NCBI RefSeq assembly: GCF_030770395.1
Contig: NZ_CP132480.1
Coordinates: 1,758,891 to 1,822,890 of the forward strand
Reading direction: 5' to 3'
Source of the DNA: Telluria beijingensis
GTDB taxonomy: Bacteria > Pseudomonadota > Gammaproteobacteria > Burkholderiales > Burkholderiaceae_D
Length of the DNA stretch: 64,000 bases
Shown here: positions 42,711 through 52,282 of the stretch, in pieces
Numbering within the stretch: position 1 is the first letter of the stretch
How the letters are laid out: every line of letters begins with the position of its first letter
The notes under the pieces: model-generated
Databases searched by the model: none
What the model saw: the letters and a program-made list of their open reading frames with translations, nothing else
What the model was told of the DNA's origin: nothing
Position numbers and translations under genes: made by a program

Positions 42711-44084
42711 CTAATTTGTTTTTTCATACCAATCATCCCACTGGGCCTCCGTGCACTTATATCCGTGGGACTCAAAAAGCTTTCTTATATCTTTCCGTCG
42801 TTCCGTAAAATTATGCTCAATGGTCCATAGTCGCACATTCCATGCATCGAAATCAAACGTGCGGAGAATTTCAAATTCACTACCTTCAGTATCGACACTA
42901 ATATAGTCGATGTCTTTCGGCGCATTGTACTTCTTGAGGAAATCGCCAAGCGATATCGACACAAATGTCGTTGTGTCGCCGTTCTTACGATATGCATCTC
43001 TTTTTTCCCTGTGCATATCGTCGTTCGCAAACTCGACACTTCCTCCAAATGCGCCAGCCAGGATGAACTCTACTATGGTGCCAGTGTTCCCTCCGATGTA
43101 ATCGTCGGAAACTGTACATGCCCGGTTCATCTTCAATTGCGTAAAAAACTCTTGATTCGGTTCCGCGCAAATGCCTTTCCAGGAAAATTCTTTTTCGAGC
43201 ATCCAAGTGTTGCTCAGCAGTACCCCGTCCGTGGCGCCAAATTCAACGAAGAAGCCTCCTCGCTTATGGCCACATTTTTCCAAAACCCAGATATCCTGCC
43301 CTAGTTGGGACATTGAAGTACTGTCTAACGATTCGGACGACGTCAGGTCAGCGCTGTATTTTTTCAACCTTGCGGAATGATGATCAAGCTGTTTGCGCCG
43401 CTGTGCAATGGACAATTCGTGATGCACAAGGGACAGTTCTGTCCGAAAGATTTTCAATTGCGTGGAATTAACCCGGGAGGACTGCAGGGCCTTCAATTCA
43501 CCGTCCATCAATTCCACGGAATGAGGGATCTGTCCTAAACGCGCAGTTTCGAGTACATAGCGCGCTTTTGCGTAATGACGGTAATCACTTCCCAATTGCA
43601 CTACAAAAAGCGCTTCTTCAAAATGCTGTCCAGAACGCTCTTGATGACCTGCGAGAAGTCCCGCGCGCCCTAGCGAATGGTGGACGCCGGAAATTAGAAC
43701 TCGACTAATCAGGTCTTTTTGGCAACCCCATTCTCGCGCAGCACTCAGGAATCGCTTCGCTTCGCTTGCTCTTCCCTCCTGTATTAATCCCGCCGCCGCC
43801 AGCAGAGCAAGTTTTGCTCTATCGGGATGCGTCTCGATCGACTCAATGGACAACTTCACCAGTTGCTGCCATTCGCCCATCTGAAACTGCTGGCCACTCT
43901 GCTTTAGCAAATTTCCATCGACAGGCAAAACTTTGCTTTGTTGCTCCCTCATACCACCTTCACCATAGCTGGAGGTTGATCTGTCAATACACCCAGCAAC
44001 GACCGGCACTGAAGGAGACGAACCAGACCGCCGCCCTAGAAAACGGGATAAGTAAGTGCTACACCGCCGAAGATAGCTCAACAT
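42711..44084 (-). CDS. FkbM family methyltransferase with TPR-like N-terminal region
   Basis: The 457-residue product has a helical, TPR-like N-terminal region (about 50-240) and an FkbM-type methyltransferase domain (about 265-455): SQLGQDIWVLE, GGFFVEFGATDGVLLSNTWMLE, ICAEPNQEFF, and DYISVDTEGSEFEILRTFD with the conserved acidic residues. It probably O-methylates a sugar. It is the first gene of the minus-strand AT-rich group and is divergent from fcl copy 2. The next gene starts 60 bases downstream. Confidence 0.87.
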   Translation of the reverse strand: MLSYLRRCSTYLSRFLGRRSGSSPSVPVVAGCIDRSTSSYGEGGMREQQSKVLPVDGNLLKQSGQQFQMGEWQQLVKLSIESIETHPDRAKLALLAAAGLIQEGRASEAKRFLSAAREWGCQKDLISRVLISGVHHSLGRAGLLAGHQERSGQHFEEALFVVQLGSDYRHYAKARYVLETARLGQIPHSVELMDGELKALQSSRVNSTQLKIFRTELSLVHHELSIAQRRKQLDHHSARLKKYSADLTSSESLDSTSMSQLGQDIWVLEKCGHKRGGFFVEFGATDGVLLSNTWMLEKEFSWKGICAEPNQEFFTQLKMNRACTVSDDYIGGNTGTIVEFILAGAFGGSVEFANDDMHREKRDAYRKNGDTTTFVSISLGDFLKKYNAPKDIDYISVDTEGSEFEILRTFDFDAWNVRLWTIEHNFTERRKDIRKLFESHGYKCTEAQWDDWYEKTN

Positions 44085-44719
44085 TTTCTACCCATTTGTC
44101 GTTTTTTCGCGTTCAGACACACGGTTCCGCGGCATCAACTGCCGGGATTTGCAAAACGCGGCCCGACTCAAAGTAAGGCTGTGATTGTGAGTCCCCAAAG
44201 CTACTGACAAAGCGTTGCCAGCAAGGCACAAAATAGAGACGATATCATTTCTTCATAGGTGTTGCAATGGCAGATGATGCCAGTATTTACCCATGAATTA
44301 GTTGCATTTGATCTATGAAGATGCCATACTCGGAACTATCGACTTCTTTTGCGAATTGGTTCACCCACCGTATTTTGATTGCGAAAAAGGAATTAATTTT
44401 TTACGTTGTTGCCGATCGTCGGTTTTCTGTTGGCGGAATTGCTTTTCGTTAAATATCGTGAAGCTCATGACACCATATGTCGCGAGTCACTAATTTATGC
44501 GGCATGCATCGACTATCGTTCCAAGATATCCCTATATAGTCTAGATTTCCCTGCATCAGAGCGCCCTCGCGGATACTCGCATCCGATGAGAATACTTCAA
44601 GAAATAGCTGGACGAAGTAATAGCGTAGGTACAATAAGCCACGTACTTGTCTCTTTCAATGCCCTTGAGTAAAAGGCGATAATGTCGTCTTCTCACCTGA
44701 ATAAATAGAAAAGAATCTC
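44085..44719. promoter_or_regulatory. AT-rich bidirectional intergenic region
   Basis: This 635-base stretch separates the FkbM gene (leftwards) from fcl copy 2 (rightwards). Small ORFs in it have no ribosome site or family-like content. It is AT-rich and similar in length and position to the region beside fcl copy 1 (19582-20245), but I saw no long shared sequence between them. It probably holds promoters for both directions; none could be fixed with confidence. Confidence 0.5.
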
Positions 44720-45679
44720 ATGGATAAACGTATTTATGTTGCTGGCCACCGGGGCCTGGTTGGGTCTGCAATCGTTCGGACGTTGCAGCAGATGGGTCAT
44801 TCGAACATCGTCACCCGTACCCATGCCGAACTTGACTTGAAGGACCAGGCGCAGGTGCGGGATTTCTTCAAAGACGAAAATATTGATGAAGTCTATATGG
44901 CCGCAGCAAAGGTCGGCGGCATCCACGCCAATAACGTGTACCCAGCAGAATTCATCTATGACAATATGATGGTTCAGAGCAACGTCGTCCATGAAGCATG
45001 GCGTAACGGCGTGCAAAAACTCTTGTTCCTGGGTTCCTCATGCATCTATCCGCGCATGGCACCACAGCCCATCAAGGAAGAGTACCTGATGGCTGGCATG
45101 CTCGAGCCGACCAATGAACCGTATGCGATGGCCAAGATCGCGGGCATCAAGCTGTGCGAAAGCTACAATCGCCAGTACGGTACTGATTACCGTAGCGTGA
45201 TGCCGACCAACTTGTACGGCCCAGGCGATAACTATCACCCGGAGAACAGTCACGTCATCCCGGCGCTGCTTCGTCGCTTCCACCTTGCAAAGATCAATGG
45301 TGACGAGGAAGTCGTCATCTGGGGGAGCGGTACGCCGATGCGCGAATTTATGTTTGTCAACGATATGGCCGCTGCAAGCGTGCACGTCATGCAGTTGTCC
45401 AAAGATGTGTATGACCAGCAGACTACCCCGATGCAAACCCATATCAACGTGGGTACGGGCGTCGACACCACCATCGGCGATCTGGCGCGTCTGATCGGCA
45501 AAGTGGTCGGCTTCAGCGGACGCATCTCGTTCGACACCAGCAAGCCAGACGGCACGCCTCGTAAATTGTTGGACGTTTCCAAGCTAAAGGCGCTGGGTTG
45601 GTCCGCGCAAATGTCGTTGGAACAGGGGCTTGAAGTGACGTATGCCGACTACGCAAAAGAGCTGGCTGCTGCTGCCTGA
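44720..45679 (+). CDS. fcl: GDP-L-fucose synthase (copy 2)
   Basis: The 319-residue product has the same function and motifs as copy 1 ([46 protein letters not shown]) and aligns to it end to end with no visible gap. Codons differ at many third positions, and copy 2 uses more AT-ending codons. It lies in the opposite orientation, 25 kb away. It may provide GDP-fucose for the GT10-like enzyme at 39387. The ribosome site is weak (AGAA). Confidence 0.93.
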   Translation: MDKRIYVAGHRGLVGSAIVRTLQQMGHSNIVTRTHAELDLKDQAQVRDFFKDENIDEVYMAAAKVGGIHANNVYPAEFIYDNMMVQSNVVHEAWRNGVQKLLFLGSSCIYPRMAPQPIKEEYLMAGMLEPTNEPYAMAKIAGIKLCESYNRQYGTDYRSVMPTNLYGPGDNYHPENSHVIPALLRRFHLAKINGDEEVVIWGSGTPMREFMFVNDMAAASVHVMQLSKDVYDQQTTPMQTHINVGTGVDTTIGDLARLIGKVVGFSGRISFDTSKPDGTPRKLLDVSKLKALGWSAQMSLEQGLEVTYADYAKELAAAA

Positions 45680-45818
45680 CATTAGCTAAGCACACACGTG
45701 CCTGCGGTTGAGAAATCGGGTCCCTCGCTCTCAAGCAATTTGCTTGATCAAGCTGTGACCGGACCATGTTCTTTCGGCAGTCAGCACCCGGTGCAGGTAT
45801 CGTCTATCGCTCGCGGCG

Positions 45819-46364
45819 TCAGCTGAACATTTCAGCATCCGCGAGCGAGGCGCCTTTCTCATCCTTGGTCGATACCAGCGGTTGATCCGATGTCGGCCAC
45901 GCGATCGCCAGGCCTGGATCATTCCACGCGATGCACCGCTCGTATTCAGGCGCGTAGTAATTGGTCGTCTTGTACACAAACTCCGCCGACTCCGACAACA
46001 CCAAAAACCCATGCGCAAACCCCTCCGGCACCCACATCTGCGCCTTGTTCTCCGCACTCAACACCTCCCCCACCCACTGCCCGAACGTCGGTGACGACCG
46101 CCTCAAGTCCACTGCCACATCGAACACGCTCCCTACCACCACCCGCACCAACTTCCCCTGCGGCTGCTTGATCTGATAATGCAACCCCCGCAGCACGTTA
46201 TGCCCCGACTTCGAGTGATTGTCCTGCACAAACGTCACCTTGCGGCCAACCGCCTCTTCAAAGACATCCTGACGAAAGCTCTCATAAAAGAACCCACGCT
46301 CATCCCCGAACACACGCGGTTCAATCAACAAAACATCAGGAATAGCCAACCGTGTAAATCGCAT
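45819..46364 (-). CDS. rfbC: dTDP-4-dehydrorhamnose 3,5-epimerase RfbC
   Basis: Third step of dTDP-L-rhamnose synthesis. The 181-residue product starts at the ATG at 46364, overlapping the rfbA stop (TGATG). Conserved motifs: FFYESFRQD, NHSKSGHNVLRGLHYQ with the catalytic His region, GQWVGEVLSAENKAQMWVPEGFAHGF, and YAPEYERCIAWNDPGLAI-type end. It is last in the order rfbB-rfbD-rfbA-rfbC on the minus strand. Confidence 0.96.
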   Translation of the reverse strand: MRFTRLAIPDVLLIEPRVFGDERGFFYESFRQDVFEEAVGRKVTFVQDNHSKSGHNVLRGLHYQIKQPQGKLVRVVVGSVFDVAVDLRRSSPTFGQWVGEVLSAENKAQMWVPEGFAHGFLVLSESAEFVYKTTNYYAPEYERCIAWNDPGLAIAWPTSDQPLVSTKDEKGASLADAEMFS

Positions 46365-47257
46365 CAAGACACCGATTCCTTCACCAGCCGCATCAAATAC
46401 TGGCCATAACTGTTCTTCTTCATCGGCGCCGCCAACCCTTCAAGCTGTCCAGCATCGATCCATCCCTTGCGAAACGCGATCTCTTCCGGACAAGCCACCT
46501 TCAGCCCCTGCCGATGCTCGATCGTCGCGATGAACTGGCTCGCATCGAGCAGCGATTCGTGGGTGCCGGTATCGAGCCAGGCATAGCCGCGCCCCATGAT
46601 CTCCACATGCAGCTTGCCCTGCTCCAGATACATGCGATTCAAGTCCGTAATCTCGAGCTCGCCGCGCGCCGACGGCTTCAGGGTACGCGCCATCTGCACC
46701 ACATTCTCGTCGTAGTAATACAGCCCTGTCACCGCATAGTTGGATCGTGGCGCCAACGGTTTCTCCTCCAGGCTCACCGCCTTGCCCTGGCGATCGAATT
46801 CGATCACGCCATATCGCTCCGGATCCTGCACGTGATAGGCAAACACGCTGGCACAAGCGCTGCGCGCATCGGCCCGGTCCAGCAAGGTATTCAAACTGTG
46901 ACCGTAGAACAGATTATCCCCCAGCACCAGCGCCGACGGCGCATTGCCCAGGAACCGGTCGCCGATCAAGAACGCCTGGGCCAGCCCATCCGGCGACGCC
47001 TGCTCGGCATACGACAAATTCAATCCCCAGCGCGCCCCGTCGCCCAGCAATTGCTGGAAACGCGGCGTATCCTGCGGCGTCGAAATGACGAGGATGTCGC
47101 GTATCCCTCCCAGCATCAAGGTGCTCAGCGGGTAATAAATCATCGGCTTGTCGAACACCGGCAGCAACTGCTTCGAGATCGCCAGGGTGGCCGGATGCAG
47201 CCGGGTACCGCTGCCGCCGGCCAGGATGATGCCTTTGCGTTTCACAGGTTCGCTCAT
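46364..47257 (-). CDS. rfbA: Glucose-1-phosphate thymidylyltransferase RfbA
   Basis: First step of dTDP-L-rhamnose synthesis: dTTP plus glucose-1-phosphate gives dTDP-glucose. The start at 47257 ([22 protein letters not shown]) overlaps the rfbD stop (ATGA); a longer frame to 47560 runs inside rfbD and is a shadow. The 297-residue product has [31 protein letters not shown] and VLGDNLFYG, all standard. Length matches the family. Confidence 0.97.
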   Translation of the reverse strand: MSEPVKRKGIILAGGSGTRLHPATLAISKQLLPVFDKPMIYYPLSTLMLGGIRDILVISTPQDTPRFQQLLGDGARWGLNLSYAEQASPDGLAQAFLIGDRFLGNAPSALVLGDNLFYGHSLNTLLDRADARSACASVFAYHVQDPERYGVIEFDRQGKAVSLEEKPLAPRSNYAVTGLYYYDENVVQMARTLKPSARGELEITDLNRMYLEQGKLHVEIMGRGYAWLDTGTHESLLDASQFIATIEHRQGLKVACPEEIAFRKGWIDAGQLEGLAAPMKKNSYGQYLMRLVKESVS

Positions 47258-48159
47258 GGATTTCCTTGCGCCGACAACTCGGCGATCAAACGGTCGACGT
47301 GATGGCGCCAGTCCGGCAGCGCCAGGCCGAACTGAGCGCAGAACTTGCTGCAATCGAGCCGCGAATTTGCCGGCCGCAGCGCCGACGTCGGATAGGCACT
47401 GGACGCAATCGGCAGCACCGCCTCCGGCCCCGCCTTCAATATCGCTCCATGCGCCTGGGCCTGCGCCAGCACATGGCGGCCATAGGCGTGCCAGGTCGTG
47501 CTGCCCGCCGCCGCCAGGTGGTAGGTGCCGGACAGTTCGTCGGCGTCTTTCCCCAGCCACGCGAGGCGATGCAGCGCCAGCGCGGTGGCATCAGCCAGCA
47601 ATTCGGCGCCGGTCGGCGCGCCATGCTGGTCGGCCACCACGTTGAGCGTCTCGCGCTCTTTCGCCAGCCGCAGCATGGTTTTCGCAAAGTTGCCGCCGCG
47701 TGCAGCGAACACCCAGCTGGTGCGCAGGATCAGGTGGCGCGCGCCGCTGGCACGGATGCGCTGCTCGCCCTCGTACTTCGTGCGGCCGTAGACCGACAAC
47801 GGATTAGCGGCATCCGTCTCGACCCAGGCGCTATCCTTCGTGCCGTCGAATACGTAATCGGTCGAATAGTGGACCAGCCAGGCGCCGCACGCGGCGGCCT
47901 CCTCGGCCAGCACGCCGGGTGCCAGTTCATTGCACGTCTGCGCGGCAAGCGCGTCGCTTTCGGCCCGGTCCACCGCCGTATAGGCCGCGGCATTGACGAT
48001 CACGTCCGGGGCCTCGCTGCGCACCAGCACGCGCAACGATTCGGGGTCGGATAAATCGGCCTCGGCGCGGCCACAGGCGCGCACCGCACCCAGCGGCGCC
48101 AGCGCACGCTGCAACTCCCAACCCACCTGTCCATCCTTGCCGAGCAACAGGATCTTCAT
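47254..48159 (-). CDS. rfbD: dTDP-4-dehydrorhamnose reductase RfbD
   Basis: Last step, NADPH-dependent reduction to dTDP-L-rhamnose. The start at 48159 ([20 protein letters not shown]) is the family start. The 301-residue product has the SDR motif GKDGQVG, the active-site [13 protein letters not shown], and Tyr/Lys in [11 protein letters not shown]. It lies 5 bases after rfbB and overlaps rfbA by 4 bases. Confidence 0.96.
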   Translation of the reverse strand: MKILLLGKDGQVGWELQRALAPLGAVRACGRAEADLSDPESLRVLVRSEAPDVIVNAAAYTAVDRAESDALAAQTCNELAPGVLAEEAAACGAWLVHYSTDYVFDGTKDSAWVETDAANPLSVYGRTKYEGEQRIRASGARHLILRTSWVFAARGGNFAKTMLRLAKERETLNVVADQHGAPTGAELLADATALALHRLAWLGKDADELSGTYHLAAAGSTTWHAYGRHVLAQAQAHGAILKAGPEAVLPIASSAYPTSALRPANSRLDCSKFCAQFGLALPDWRHHVDRLIAELSAQGNP

Positions 48160-48164
48160 GCGCG

Positions 48165-49232
48165 TCACCGGCCGCCTTCGTACTGCCGGCCGATCCAATC
48201 GCGATAGGCGCCGCTCGTGACATTGCGCACCCAGTCGCCGTGCGTCAGGTACCATTCGACCGTCTTGCGGATGCCGGTTTCAAAAGTCTCGGCGGGCCGC
48301 CAGCCCAGCTCGCGCTCCAGTTTGCCGGCATCGATCGCATAGCGGCGGTCGTGACCGGGGCGGTCCTTCACGAAGGTCATTTGTTCGGCATACGATTGCC
48401 CGTCGGCGCGCGGCCGCAGTTCATCCAGGATCGCACACAGCGTGCGCACCACGTCGATATTCGCCTTCTCGTTACAGCCGCCCACGTTATACGTCTCGCC
48501 AATCCGCCCTTGCGCCAGCACGCGACGGATCGCGCTGCAGTGGTCAGTCACGTACAGCCAGTCGCGGATCTGCTGGCCGTCGCCGTAGATCGGCAGCGGC
48601 TTGCCCGCCAGGGCGTTGTGGATCACGAGCGGGATCAGTTTTTCCGGGAAGTGATACGGGCCGTAGTTGTTCGAACAGTTGGTCGTCAATACCGGCAGCC
48701 CATAGGTGTGGTGATAAGCGCGCACCAGATGGTCCGACGCGGCCTTGCTGGCCGAGTACGGGCTGTTCGGCTCGTAGCGGTGCTGCTCGTCGAATGCCGG
48801 TGCCTCGCAGGGCAGCGATCCATACACTTCGTCGGTCGACACGTGCAGGAAACGAAACGCCGCGCGCGCCTCGGCGTCCAGCCCGTTCCAGTAGGCCCGC
48901 ACCGCTTCCAGCAGCTGGAACGTGCCGACGATATTGGTCTGGATGAAGGCGCCGGGGCCCTCGATCGAGCGGTCGACGTGGCTCTCGGCAGCCAGGTTCA
49001 GGACTGCCCGCACCCGGTGTTCGGCCAGCAGGCGCGCCACCAGGGCGGCGTCGCCGATGTCGCCGCGCACGAAGTGGTGGCGCGGATTGCCTTCCAGGCT
49101 GGCGAGGTTCTGGAGATTGCCGGCGTAGGTCAGCTTGTCGAGGTTGACGACTGGCTCATCGTGGTGGGCCAGCCAGTCGATGACGAAGTTCGAGCCGATG
49201 AAGCCCGCTCCGCCCGTCACGAGGATGGTCAT
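48165..49232 (-). CDS. rfbB: dTDP-glucose 4,6-dehydratase RfbB
   Basis: Second step, making dTDP-4-keto-6-deoxyglucose with bound NAD+. The 355-residue product has [30 protein letters not shown], the catalytic [10 protein letters not shown] segment, and the Tyr/Lys pair in [16 protein letters not shown]. It is first of the rfb operon. A sigma-70-like promoter lies about 75 bases upstream. Confidence 0.97.
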   Translation of the reverse strand: MTILVTGGAGFIGSNFVIDWLAHHDEPVVNLDKLTYAGNLQNLASLEGNPRHHFVRGDIGDAALVARLLAEHRVRAVLNLAAESHVDRSIEGPGAFIQTNIVGTFQLLEAVRAYWNGLDAEARAAFRFLHVSTDEVYGSLPCEAPAFDEQHRYEPNSPYSASKAASDHLVRAYHHTYGLPVLTTNCSNNYGPYHFPEKLIPLVIHNALAGKPLPIYGDGQQIRDWLYVTDHCSAIRRVLAQGRIGETYNVGGCNEKANIDVVRTLCAILDELRPRADGQSYAEQMTFVKDRPGHDRRYAIDAGKLERELGWRPAETFETGIRKTVEWYLTHGDWVRNVTSGAYRDWIGRQYEGGR

Positions 49233-49307
49233 TCCTGTGTTTCCTGGTAGAGGTGTAGATGCTCAGGCAGCGCCAGGGCGCCTGCCCGAGCCCGAGATAA
49301 CCGCACC

Positions 49308-49337
49308 ATTTTCGGCGCGATCCGGCAGGATTGTCAA
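49308..49337 (-). promoter_or_regulatory. Possible sigma-70 promoter of rfbBDAC
   Basis: On the minus strand a perfect TTGACA (49332-49337) is followed after 18 bases by GAAAAT (49308-49313), 4 of 6 to TATAAT. It lies 76 bases before the rfbB start. The -35 is strong and the -10 weak. Confidence 0.4.
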
Positions 49338-49395
49338 TCCGATAGCCATATGGCGGCATGCCTGGCGCGGCCGCCGCGCCATGGCGAGGCAGGTT

Positions 49396-52056
49396 TTACG
49401 CCGCCTTCACCGCCCGCAACATCACCTCGATCCCCTGCGGCTCCACCGGCCTGCTGAAACAATACCCCTGCATCTGGTCGCACCCATGCGCCTGCAGGAA
49501 AGCCAGCTGCTCCGACGTCTCCACCCCTTCCGCGATCACGTTCAGCTTCATCGAATGCGCCAGCGCGATCACCGCGTTCACAATGGCGGCGTCGTCCGCG
49601 TCGCGGGTCAGGTCGCTCACGAATGAGCGGTCGATCTTGAGGCTGTGGATCGGAAAGCGCTTCAGGCTCGCCAGGCTCGAATACCCTGTCCCGAAATCGT
49701 CGATCGCCAGCTGCACGCCCATGTTCGCCAACTGCGCCATGGTCTCGGCCGCCGCGCCCGGGTTCTGCATCAAGACGCTCTCGGTGATTTCCAGGGTCAG
49801 CCAGCGCGGATCGCAGCCGGTTTTATCGAGCAGCGCGGCCACGCGCTGGGCCACGTCCTGGCCCAGGAACTGGCGCGCCGACAGGTTTACGCTCACCCGC
49901 ACCGGCGGCAGCCCCTGGCGCAGCCAGGCGACCTGCTGCGCCATCGCGGTCTCCAGCACCCAGTCGCCGATCGGGACGATCAGGCCGGTTTCCTCGGCCA
50001 GCGGGATGAAGTCGGATGGCGGCACCATCGGCCGGCCGCGCGGCTTCCAGCGCAGCAGCGCCTCCACGCCGCTCACGCGGCCGCTCGCGATGTCCACCAC
50101 CGGCTGGTAGTGCAGCAGGAATTCCTGGCGCTGCAGCGCGCGTTGCAGCGCGCCTTCCATCCGCAGGTGGGCCACCGCATGGGCGCCCATGTCGGCCTGG
50201 TAGAAGCTGTAGTGGTTGCCGCCCGTGCCCTTCGACTGGTACATCGCGCTGTCGGCGCACTTGAGCAGCGTCGCCGCATCCAGGCCGTCGCGCGGGTACA
50301 TCGCGATGCCGATCGAGCCGGTCGGGAAGACCTCTTGCCCGCACAGCAGCAGCGGCTGGAACAGGTTGCCGAGCAGCTTGTCGGCCACCTTGGCCGCGTC
50401 GCCCTCGCCGGCCAGCTCGGGCAGCACCACCACGAACTCGTCGCCGCCCTGGCGCGCCACCGTGTCGCTCTCGCGCAGGCTGCCGGCCAGGCGGCGCGCG
50501 ATCTCCACGATCATGCGGTCGCCGGCGTCGTGGCCCAGGCTGTCGTTGACGTGTTTAAAGCGGTCCAGGTCGATGAACATCACCGCCACCTGGGTGCCGG
50601 CGCGGTGGGCGTGCACGATGGCTTGCGCCAGGCGGTCCTGCAGCAGCACCCGGTTCGGCAGGCCGGTCAGGGCGTCGTGGTTGGCCATGCGCAGCAGCGC
50701 CTCTTCGGCGCCCTTGCGGCGCGAGATGTCTTCCACCACCGCGATGAAGCGCGGGTTGCCGTTGGCGTCGCGCATCATCGAGACGCTCACGTTGACCCAG
50801 ATCGGCGTGCCGTCGCGCCGCAGCAGGCGCCGCTCGCGCTGGTAGTCGCCGATCTCGCCGGCCTTCAGGCGCTTGGCCAGCGCCAGCTCCTCGGGCAGGT
50901 CTTCCTCGCAGGTCAGCTGCTGGAAGAAGCGCTGCAGCAGCTCCACCTCGGTGTAGCCAAGTATCTGCGCCATCTTGCGGTTCACCCGCAATAGCCGCCC
51001 GTCCGGGCCCAGCAGCACGATGCCCACCGCGGCCTGGCTGAAGGTGAGGCGGAAGAATTCTTCGCTCTCCTGCAGCCGCAGGCGCGCCTTGCGGCTGAAG
51101 GTGATGTCCTGGCCGATCAGCAGCAGCATGTGCTCGCCCGCCTGCTGGACCCGGCGCACATTGAACTCGACATAGCGCACGCCGTCGGCGCGGCCATCCA
51201 GCGTCACCAGCACGTGGTCTTGCGGCGCGCCGCTGCGCAGCGCCTCGTCGACGCGCGCCGCCAGCTCCGGCGCCGGCAGCAGTTGCTCGAGCTGGTGGCC
51301 GGCGGCGATCGCTTCTTCCGGCGCGCCGATCAGGTCGGCCATCGTGCGGTTCATCGAGCGCACCTTGCGGTCGGCATCGACCACCACCAGGCCGGCCGGC
51401 ATGCCGTCGATGACCTGTTCGAGGTAGTTGCGGTTCTGGCGCACAGTGCGCTGGTCGGCGTGGGCGTAGGTGTCCAGCGCCAGGCCCATGTCGAAGCAGA
51501 CCACTTTCAGCACCGCGTCCCAGGCCTCGGCGAAGCGCGCCGGGTCGTCCTGCAGCTTGTGCCACAGCATGCCGGACAGTTCGGACAGGTATTTGCGGTA
51601 GGCGCCGATATACCATTTCGGGTCAAGCCCGATGCGCTGATGGGCTGCGCCCACGCGCAGGCGTTCGTGGATGTAGGCGGCGCCATACTCGCCCGCCGTC
51701 AGGCTGCTGAAATACTCCGACTGCGCGCGCTGCAGGCGCGCCGTGGCGGCCTCGTCGCCCAGCAGCGCGCGCATGCGCGGGAAAGCCAGCAGGTGCTCAT
51801 AAAAACTGTCCGAGAAGGCGACGCGTTCCTGCTCCAGCAGCCCGTGCACTTCGCGCAGGACGACGGCGTCGCGCTCGCCGAATTGCAGGAAAGCCTTGCG
51901 CGCCGCGATTTCCTCCTCGTCCAGGCCGATCTCGCGCGCGATGGCATCGATCGCTTGCTGCGTTTCCCTCACACCGCCCTCCCCGCCTGCAAGGCTTGCG
52001 GCAACCTGGTCATGCCACTTCTCATCTGGGTCATCATGGAACACGCCTCTGGCCAA
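49396..52056 (-). CDS. Globin-coupled c-di-GMP enzyme (protoglobin-PAS-PAS-GGDEF-EAL)
   Basis: The 886-residue product has an N-terminal globin sensor (about 55-195) with RVGAAHQRIGLDPKWYIGAYRKYL; His139 is the likely proximal haem ligand. Two PAS domains follow (about 208-320 and 330-445), then GGDEF (motif 537-541, with intact RxxD site RESD at 528-531) and EAL (VEALLRW at 664-670, later DDFGTGYSS). Both catalytic domains look complete, so it could make or degrade c-di-GMP in response to O2. The start is uncertain: TTG at 52056 with AAGGAG very close, or GTG at 52044. It lies upstream of rfbB on the same strand with a 163-base gap. Confidence 0.92.
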   Translation of the reverse strand: MARGVFHDDPDEKWHDQVAASLAGGEGGVRETQQAIDAIAREIGLDEEEIAARKAFLQFGERDAVVLREVHGLLEQERVAFSDSFYEHLLAFPRMRALLGDEAATARLQRAQSEYFSSLTAGEYGAAYIHERLRVGAAHQRIGLDPKWYIGAYRKYLSELSGMLWHKLQDDPARFAEAWDAVLKVVCFDMGLALDTYAHADQRTVRQNRNYLEQVIDGMPAGLVVVDADRKVRSMNRTMADLIGAPEEAIAAGHQLEQLLPAPELAARVDEALRSGAPQDHVLVTLDGRADGVRYVEFNVRRVQQAGEHMLLLIGQDITFSRKARLRLQESEEFFRLTFSQAAVGIVLLGPDGRLLRVNRKMAQILGYTEVELLQRFFQQLTCEEDLPEELALAKRLKAGEIGDYQRERRLLRRDGTPIWVNVSVSMMRDANGNPRFIAVVEDISRRKGAEEALLRMANHDALTGLPNRVLLQDRLAQAIVHAHRAGTQVAVMFIDLDRFKHVNDSLGHDAGDRMIVEIARRLAGSLRESDTVARQGGDEFVVVLPELAGEGDAAKVADKLLGNLFQPLLLCGQEVFPTGSIGIAMYPRDGLDAATLLKCADSAMYQSKGTGGNHYSFYQADMGAHAVAHLRMEGALQRALQRQEFLLHYQPVVDIASGRVSGVEALLRWKPRGRPMVPPSDFIPLAEETGLIVPIGDWVLETAMAQQVAWLRQGLPPVRVSVNLSARQFLGQDVAQRVAALLDKTGCDPRWLTLEITESVLMQNPGAAAETMAQLANMGVQLAIDDFGTGYSSLASLKRFPIHSLKIDRSFVSDLTRDADDAAIVNAVIALAHSMKLNVIAEGVETSEQLAFLQAHGCDQMQGYCFSRPVEPQGIEVMLRAVKAA

Positions 52057-52282
52057 GCTCCTTGACCAAGAATTAATAACTTGCTGGATATTTTAGTTTC
52101 ATGATAGCAAAAGCATGCTTGCCGGTCTGTCACTTGTTTCAGGTCTGTTGTTTATTCGCCTTAGTGTGTGCCGAACAGTTAACCTGGTTTAAGGTGTTTA
52201 TTGATGGACGTTGCACCAGCGCAAAATGTGGCACGGGGATGGGGCGAGAGTGGAACATCGCCATCCTCTCCAGGAGTCACCC

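Noticed and set aside
44302..44672. Two small plus-strand reading frames in the gap before fcl copy 2
   Set aside because: They have no ribosome site, no family-like content and overlap each other in AT-rich DNA.
45738..45756. Dyad TCAAGCAA / TTGCTTGA between fcl copy 2 and rfbC
   Set aside because: There is no T run after it and the loop is nearly absent in the full dyad; it may be chance.
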